Positions 59,868 to 64,000 of a DNA stretch of 64,000 bases are shown here, one piece after another; position 1 is the first letter of the stretch; every line of letters starts with the position of its first letter. Made by a program: the position numbers and the translations under genes. The notes under the pieces are model-generated. The model made no database searches and had not been told where the DNA came from. It saw only the letters and a program-made list of their open reading frames with translations. Origin of the DNA: Anaerotignum sp. (GTDB taxonomy: Bacteria > Bacillota > Clostridia > Lachnospirales > Anaerotignaceae); NCBI RefSeq assembly GCF_017483025.1, contig NZ_JAFUMA010000066.1, positions 62,001 through 126,000 of the forward strand, written 5' to 3'.

Positions 59868-61892
59868 ATGAAATACAATAAAGCAAAACATTCCGTTGCT
59901 TTTGTACTGGCTGCCCTGTTGGCTTGCCAGCCTGTTTCTGCCGCTGCAATCACATTCGCAGACATGAATCAGGTGCCCTGGCCCGGTGCAGAAACATCTA
60001 TCAATAAAGCGGCCGAACTGGGCCTGGTCGTTGGGGAAACGATCAACGGTAAATCCTATTTCCGTCCCAGAGATTCCGTTTCTCTGGCCGAATCCTGTCA
60101 GCTGGCATATAAATTGCTGATCCAGACAGGCAAGGCATCCTCCGATTCTTCCATCACTGAAAAATGGTCTACCGTTCTGACTACATATGGCATCCACGAA
60201 TGGGCACATCCTGCTATTTCCTTCTGCCTGGAAGAAGGCATCATCTCCATCTCCAATCTAGGCAGCTTTATGAAAAACGGCTCCAATCTGCCTGCTACAA
60301 GAGAACAGGCCGTCACTATTCTGGGCCGTGCCCTGACAACAGGCGTATCCTCTTATACAGCTAACGCAACATCCACCAAATTCAATGACAACGGCAGCAT
60401 CTCCTCTGAGGCAAAGCCCTATGTTGCACTGTTGAATGAAGTTGGCGTAGTCAATGGCGATGATACAAATAAATTCAACCCTAAAAGCACACTGAACCGT
60501 ACAGAAACAGCCGTGTTGGTCTCCAATCTGTATAAAGTGCTGGATGAAGCGGCTGCGCCCGTGGTAACGCCCACTATTACTTCCCAGAGCGGTACCATCA
60601 AGGATATGAACAGCCTGTATGTAAACTTTGAAAACAGCAACGCTTACTATCTGTTCTCCACCAGCGGTGTTACTGTAACGCTCAACGGCGATTCCTCTTC
60701 CGTTTCCGAACTGCTGACACTCTTTAAGGATGGCGGCACCATCACAGCAACTCTGACACTGGACAGCAACACCCGCGTGACAAAACTGGCGGCAACCTCC
60801 GATGACACAGAGAAAACAACTGAAAAAGAAACAGAAGGCACACTGACAAAAGTAAAATACGATGAAGATGACGACGACGGCTATATCGTTATCAATAAAA
60901 CAAGCACCTACACCATTGATGACGCCGGCGATGTAGATATCGAAATCGATGATGATGAATACGATCTGGAAGAACTGTATGATCTGTTCGAAGAATGCGA
61001 AGAGGATGACAAAACCATCGAAGTAGAAGTTACTCTGAACAGCAAAGGGAAACTGACAAAAATCGTAGGTTCTGTAGAAGATGATGATGCCGTCAAAGGC
61101 GAAGTAAAATCCATGAGCTATGATGAAGATGACGAAGAAGGCTCCATCAAAATCGGCAGCAAAACCTACGAAGTAGAAGATACCAGCGACGTGACCGTGA
61201 AGATCGATGGAAAAACAGAAGATTTCGAAGAACTGTATGACCTGTACGAAGATGATGAATACCTCTATGTAACACTGACTCTGGATGATGATGACTACAT
61301 CACGAAGATCGTTGCATCTACAGAAGAAGAGGATGCTGAAGAAGAGGTAGAGGGCGAAGTAGAAAAGGTCGAATGGGACGAAGATGAAGACGAAGGCTCC
61401 ATCAAAGTTGACGGCGATACCTATGACGCCCCCGATACAGAAGATGTGGAAATCGAAATCCAGGACGGTGATACTGAACTGGACAGCTGGGAAGAATTGT
61501 ACTATGCCTTTAAAGATGGCAAGGAAATCGAAGTAGAACTGGTCGTTGACGGTGATGAGGTAACTGAAATCACAGGTAAAGTAACCGTAACAAAAGGCTA
61601 TCTGGTTGGCTTTGGCGACGACTACCTGAAACTGGAAGGCAAGAAGAGCGAAGACAGCTTCAAATATTACTTCACAGAATACGACAGAGATGATGAAGAC
61701 GAAGAAGAAGACTGGGAAGACGATGCAAAAGATATCGATGTAAACGGTCTGAACAATATTGATAATCTGTACGACTTCTATGACGTATGGCTGGATGACG
61801 ATGATACAGATCTGGATGATGATGTATTTGAAATGAAAATCACACTGGATGATGACGGCTTCATCGTAGAAATCGATGCTGACCTTACATAA
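59868..61892 (+). CDS. S-layer homology protein with five acidic tandem domains
   Basis: A 674-residue secreted protein. The signal peptide ends at SAAA; three SLH domains fill residues 28-225 and should anchor it to wall polymer (SINKAAELGLVVGE, ATREQAVTILGRAL, LNRTETAVLVSNLY). From 240 to the end five related units of 70-100 residues follow, each with an opening turn, a DVTVKIDG-like strand, a DxEELYDLYED helix and an ITKIV strand. The later units are extremely rich in Asp and Glu. I do not recognise the unit; Ca2+ binding or a charged surface layer are possibilities. The ATG at 59868 follows AAAGGAGGTC. Confidence 0.88.
   Translation: MKYNKAKHSVAFVLAALLACQPVSAAAITFADMNQVPWPGAETSINKAAELGLVVGETINGKSYFRPRDSVSLAESCQLAYKLLIQTGKASSDSSITEKWSTVLTTYGIHEWAHPAISFCLEEGIISISNLGSFMKNGSNLPATREQAVTILGRALTTGVSSYTANATSTKFNDNGSISSEAKPYVALLNEVGVVNGDDTNKFNPKSTLNRTETAVLVSNLYKVLDEAAAPVVTPTITSQSGTIKDMNSLYVNFENSNAYYLFSTSGVTVTLNGDSSSVSELLTLFKDGGTITATLTLDSNTRVTKLAATSDDTEKTTEKETEGTLTKVKYDEDDDDGYIVINKTSTYTIDDAGDVDIEIDDDEYDLEELYDLFEECEEDDKTIEVEVTLNSKGKLTKIVGSVEDDDAVKGEVKSMSYDEDDEEGSIKIGSKTYEVEDTSDVTVKIDGKTEDFEELYDLYEDDEYLYVTLTLDDDDYITKIVASTEEEDAEEEVEGEVEKVEWDEDEDEGSIKVDGDTYDAPDTEDVEIEIQDGDTELDSWEELYYAFKDGKEIEVELVVDGDEVTEITGKVTVTKGYLVGFGDDYLKLEGKKSEDSFKYYFTEYDRDDEDEEEDWEDDAKDIDVNGLNNIDNLYDFYDVWLDDDDTDLDDDVFEMKITLDDDGFIVEIDADLT
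60585..61889 (+). repeat. Five diverged in-frame repeats coding the acidic domains
   Basis: Units cover residues 240-310, 322-402, 410-485, 495-571 and 574-674. They share position-specific motifs but little base identity, indicating old duplications. Acidity increases from the first to the later units. Confidence 0.75.
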
Positions 61893-61903
61893 TTTTAAAG
61901 ATC

Positions 61904-61930
61904 AACCCCCGCATTTTGCGGGGTTTTCTT
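61904..61930 (+). terminator. Terminator of the SLH acidic-repeat gene
   Basis: AACCCC and CGC pair with GCGGGGTT around ATTTT, and TTCTTTATTT follows. Confidence 0.85.
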
Positions 61931-61933
61931 TAT

Positions 61934-61962
61934 TTGACAAAATCTGCCCGGAGAGATATGAT
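61934..61962 (+). promoter_or_regulatory. Promoter of the cobalamin-riboswitch operon
   Basis: TTGACA and TATGAT separated by 17 bp, directly after the preceding terminator. Confidence 0.7.
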
Positions 61963-61970
61963 AAAGAAAC

Positions 61971-62115
61971 CATAGATACGGACAGGAATCCGGTGCGAAT
62001 CCGGAACAGTTTTATCCCTGCTGTGTGAGCAACGAAAAAAGTCATATACCACTGGAGGCTTCTCTGGGAAGGGACTTTGAGTAGGCTTTTGGCTCGAGTC
62101 AGAATACGCGTCCGG
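61971..62115 (+). promoter_or_regulatory. Cobalamin riboswitch
   Basis: Conserved blocks occur in order: GAATCCGGTGCGAATCCGGA, CCCTGCTGTG near GTGAGC, ACCACTGG and CTGGGAAGG, then CGAGTCAGAATACG. GGAC/GTCC closes the structure. These are the P3, J6/3 (GCCACTG box, here CCACTGG) and 3' core of B12 riboswitches. Confidence 0.88.
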
Positions 62116-62162
62116 AAAAATATCTAAACAACCAAAGGCATAAATTGGGGGTTTCTTTTTGT

Positions 62163-62186
62163 TTCCCTCAAGAAAATTGGAGGGGA
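62163..62186 (+). promoter_or_regulatory. Ribosome-site sequestering hairpin
   Basis: TTCCCTC (62163-62169) pairs with GAGGGGA (62180-62186), which is the ribosome site of the next gene. This suggests that cobalamin binding blocks translation. No intrinsic terminator was found here. Confidence 0.6.
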
Positions 62187-62191
62187 TTTTT

Positions 62192-62581
62192 ATGAATAAA
62201 AAAACCATGATTTTAGCAGCCATTCTTTTCGTTCTCTGCTTTGCCGCAGGAAGGATCTATTCTCAGAATAAAGGGGAAACCATAGCCGGCGCAAAGGAAA
62301 TCGATGTGATCGTTATCCACGCAGACCAGAGCGAAAATACCTTTACTTACCAAACCGATGCAGAATATCTGGGCGAAGTGCTGCTGGAAAATAAACTGGT
62401 GGATGGCGAAATGGGCCAGTACGGCCTCTTCATCACATCCGTTGACGGAGAAACTGCCGACGACAGCAAGCAGCAGTGGTGGTGCATTACCAAAGGCGGC
62501 GAACAGTTGAACACTTCCGCTGATACCACTCCTATTGTGGACGGCGACCAATTCGAACTGACCCTGACGGAGGGCTATTGA
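62192..62581 (+). CDS. DUF4430 (transcobalamin beta-domain-like) extracellular protein
   Basis: A 129-residue protein with an N-terminal membrane anchor (MILAAILFVLCFAAGRIYS) and an outer domain of the DUF4430 type: TFTYQTDAEYLGEVLLENKLV and SKQQWWCITKGGEQLN, ending in a strand VDGDQFELTL. DUF4430 is related to the C-terminal domain of transcobalamin and intrinsic factor, so surface binding of cobalamin or a precursor is likely given the riboswitch. TTGGAGGGG precedes the start. The stop overlaps the next ATG, giving coupled translation. Confidence 0.82.
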   Translation: MNKKTMILAAILFVLCFAAGRIYSQNKGETIAGAKEIDVIVIHADQSENTFTYQTDAEYLGEVLLENKLVDGEMGQYGLFITSVDGETADDSKQQWWCITKGGEQLNTSADTTPIVDGDQFELTLTEGY

Positions 62582-63087
62582 TGGAACGCAGCAAAGTTTA
62601 TGACCTGGCATTGATGGGCGTGCTGACTGCCCTGCTTTTCATGGGACAGGTCATCATGTCATTTCTGCCAAATATCGAAATCATCAGCTTGCTCATCCTC
62701 CTGTATACCATCTTTTTTGGCAGGAAAGTTTTCTGGATGATCTACTGTTTCGTTTTTCTGGAAGGATTTCTGTATGGATTCGGTATGTGGTTCTTCAATT
62801 ACCTCTATGTCTGGACTGTACTAGCACTGGCCTGCATGCCTTTGAGAAACAACCGTTCTGCGGTTTTCTGGAGCATCGTTTCCGGGTTCTTCGGTCTTTC
62901 CTTCGGCACTCTCTGCACCCTGCCCTATCTTCTCACAGGCGGCCCCGCAGCGGCCTTCTCCTACTGGGTATCCGGTCTGGGGTTTGATATCACCCACTGC
63001 ATCGGCAATGTAGCGCTGTGTCTGGTGCTGTTCAAGCCATTATACTGCCTTTTGGAAAAAATAATAAAAATAAAAGCCCTGAGTTGA
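62581..63087 (+). CDS. ECF transporter S component, probably for cobalamin or a precursor
   Basis: A 168-residue membrane protein with about five to six helices, a typical ECF S unit: VYDLALMGVLTALLFMGQV, then hydrophobic segments ending VALCLVLFKPLYCLL. S units bind vitamins and use shared EcfA-EcfT ATPase modules, which are not encoded here. Its position under the cobalamin riboswitch and its coupling to the DUF4430 gene indicate a cobalamin-type substrate, but specificity was not proved. Stop and ATG overlap as TGATG. Confidence 0.8.
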   Translation: MERSKVYDLALMGVLTALLFMGQVIMSFLPNIEIISLLILLYTIFFGRKVFWMIYCFVFLEGFLYGFGMWFFNYLYVWTVLALACMPLRNNRSAVFWSIVSGFFGLSFGTLCTLPYLLTGGPAAAFSYWVSGLGFDITHCIGNVALCLVLFKPLYCLLEKIIKIKALS

Positions 63088-63107
63088 AAATACTCAAGGC
63101 TTTTTTT
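63073..63107. terminator. Bidirectional terminator between the B12-uptake genes and metH
   Basis: AAAGCC and TGAGT pair with ACTCA and GGCTTT around a TGAAAAT loop; TTTTTTT follows on the plus strand. Confidence 0.8.
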
Positions 63108-63115
63108 CATTACTC

Positions 63116-64000
63116 TTATTTCAGGTTTGCGTTGATTTCATCCGCATAACGCACACCTTCCATGGCGTCCTTGGCATATTTATCTGCACCGATCTTATCC
63201 GCATAATCCTGTGTCAGGACTGCGCCGCCAACGACTACCTTGCACCAGGGCGCTTCTGCACGCATCAGCTTAATGGTCTCTTCCATAGCGGGCACTGTCG
63301 TTGTCATCAGGGCACTCAGACCACACAGGGGCGCATGCTGTTTCTTTACCTCTTCCACGATGACCTCGGGCGCAACATCTCTGCCCAGGTCTGTCACATC
63401 GAAGCCGTAGTTTTCCAACAGCAGCTTTACGATATTTTTACCGATATCATGAATATCACCTTTTACTGTCGCCAGAACGAAGCTGCATTTCGCTGTGCTT
63501 TCACCCTTTTCGCTGGAAACAGCCGCCTTGATCTTTTCAAAGGCACTCTTCGCCGCTTCCGCCGCCATCAAAAGCTGAGGCAGATATACTGTCTTTGCTT
63601 CGTAGCCCTTGCCTACGATATCCAGGGCAGGGATGATCTCATTCTGCACGATCTCCAGAGGGGCTGTTTCCTCCAGCAACTTCGCTGTCAGTTCCCCCGC
63701 CTGGTCTTTCAGGCCTTTCACGACTGCTTTCTGCAAAGCGGATTTATATTCTTCAGAAGATGCATCGGGCTGGGCTGCTGTCGCAGCTGTTGCTGTCGCC
63801 GGAACAAAATTGGATGCAAAGTTGATGTAATCCCCGCAGTTTTCATCCAGACCATGAAGGGCACGATATGCGTAATATGTCTTCATCATATCCGCGGAAT
63901 TGGGGTTCATGATGGCCGCAGAGAGACCATTTTCCAGACACATCGCAAAGAATGTGCTGTTCACGAAATCTCTGTTGGGCAGGCCAAAGGAAATATTAGA
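63116..64000 (-). CDS. metH: Cobalamin-dependent methionine synthase (MetH), C-terminal part
   Basis: The minus strand runs in from the right edge with SNISFGLPNRDF, the end of the pterin (methyltetrahydrofolate) binding domain, then NGLSAAIMNPNS. A helical cap (LLEETAPLEIVQNEIIPALDIVGKGYE) and the cobalamin domain follow, with the His-on motif GDIHDIGKNIV, SALMTTTVPAME and VVVGGAVL. The C-terminal SAM-activation domain of E. coli MetH is absent, as in many Clostridia. It stands beside the cobalamin uptake genes and should need their product. Confidence 0.9.
   Translation of the reverse strand, partial: SNISFGLPNRDFVNSTFFAMCLENGLSAAIMNPNSADMMKTYYAYRALHGLDENCGDYINFASNFVPATATAATAAQPDASSEEYKSALQKAVVKGLKDQAGELTAKLLEETAPLEIVQNEIIPALDIVGKGYEAKTVYLPQLLMAAEAAKSAFEKIKAAVSSEKGESTAKCSFVLATVKGDIHDIGKNIVKLLLENYGFDVTDLGRDVAPEVIVEEVKKQHAPLCGLSALMTTTVPAMEETIKLMRAEAPWCKVVVGGAVLTQDYADKIGADKYAKDAMEGVRYADEINANLK

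Overview
The window reads as chromosome from a low-to-mid GC, spore-forming anaerobic Firmicute of class Clostridia. The evidence is a complete spoIIIAA-AH operon, spo0A, spoIVB and spoIIM, a CIRCE/HrcA heat-shock operon, Gram-positive riboswitches and intrinsic terminators throughout, and two LtaS-type polymerases. A Lachnospirales or Anaerotignum-like host is my guess from overall flavour and is not proven. No prophage, insertion sequence or CRISPR array was seen.

Layout. 1-5.7 kb: a truncated surface GHL10 hydrolase, a fused shikimate dehydrogenase-shikimate kinase, the iscU-iscS iron-sulfur pair, an XRE regulator and a Cu/Zn superoxide dismutase. 5.7-15.3 kb (minus): a long housekeeping operon asp23-nusB-xseA-xseB-ispA-PAP2-dxs-tlyA-nadK-argR-recN, joining isoprenoid synthesis, DNA repair and arginine control. 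15.4-20.1 kb: spoIIIA operon. 20.3-23.2 kb: LytTR regulator, SGNH esterase and an SLH-CAP surface protein with a structured leader. 23.4-27.8 kb: a type IIA topoisomerase pair and tRNA-Ser(CGA). 28.1-32.6 kb: TspO, a tiny protein keeping the four H-cluster cysteines of [FeFe] hydrogenases, then an attenuated NitT/TauT-type ABC operon ending in an FmdE-like protein. 32.7-40.3 kb: a CDF exporter under a NiCo riboswitch, then hemW and hrcA-grpE-dnaK-dnaJ. 40.3-51.2 kb: a CAT-like gene remnant, an LTA synthase, an XRE-desulfoferrodoxin fusion, xerD, spoIIM, nudF, an aminotransferase, a crotonase, spo0A, a methyltransferase and DegV. 51.4-59.7 kb: a MATE-cytidylate-kinase-like fusion behind a guanine-type riboswitch, a second LTA synthase, a nucleotidyltransferase sitting between a spoIVB fragment and intact spoIVB, and dacF. 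59.8-64 kb: an SLH protein with five acidic repeats, a cobalamin riboswitch with a DUF4430 plus ECF S-component uptake pair, and the 3' part of B12-dependent metH.

Recurring themes are metal, redox and cofactor sensing by RNA (NiCo, guanine, cobalamin and one unidentified leader) and sporulation control. The best candidates for something not previously described are the 28.6-32.7 kb locus (H-cluster-like mini-protein, unidentified leader RNA, ABC transporter and cysteine-less FmdE-like protein), the guanine-riboswitch-controlled MATE-kinase fusion, and the XRE-superoxide-reductase-like fusion regulator.
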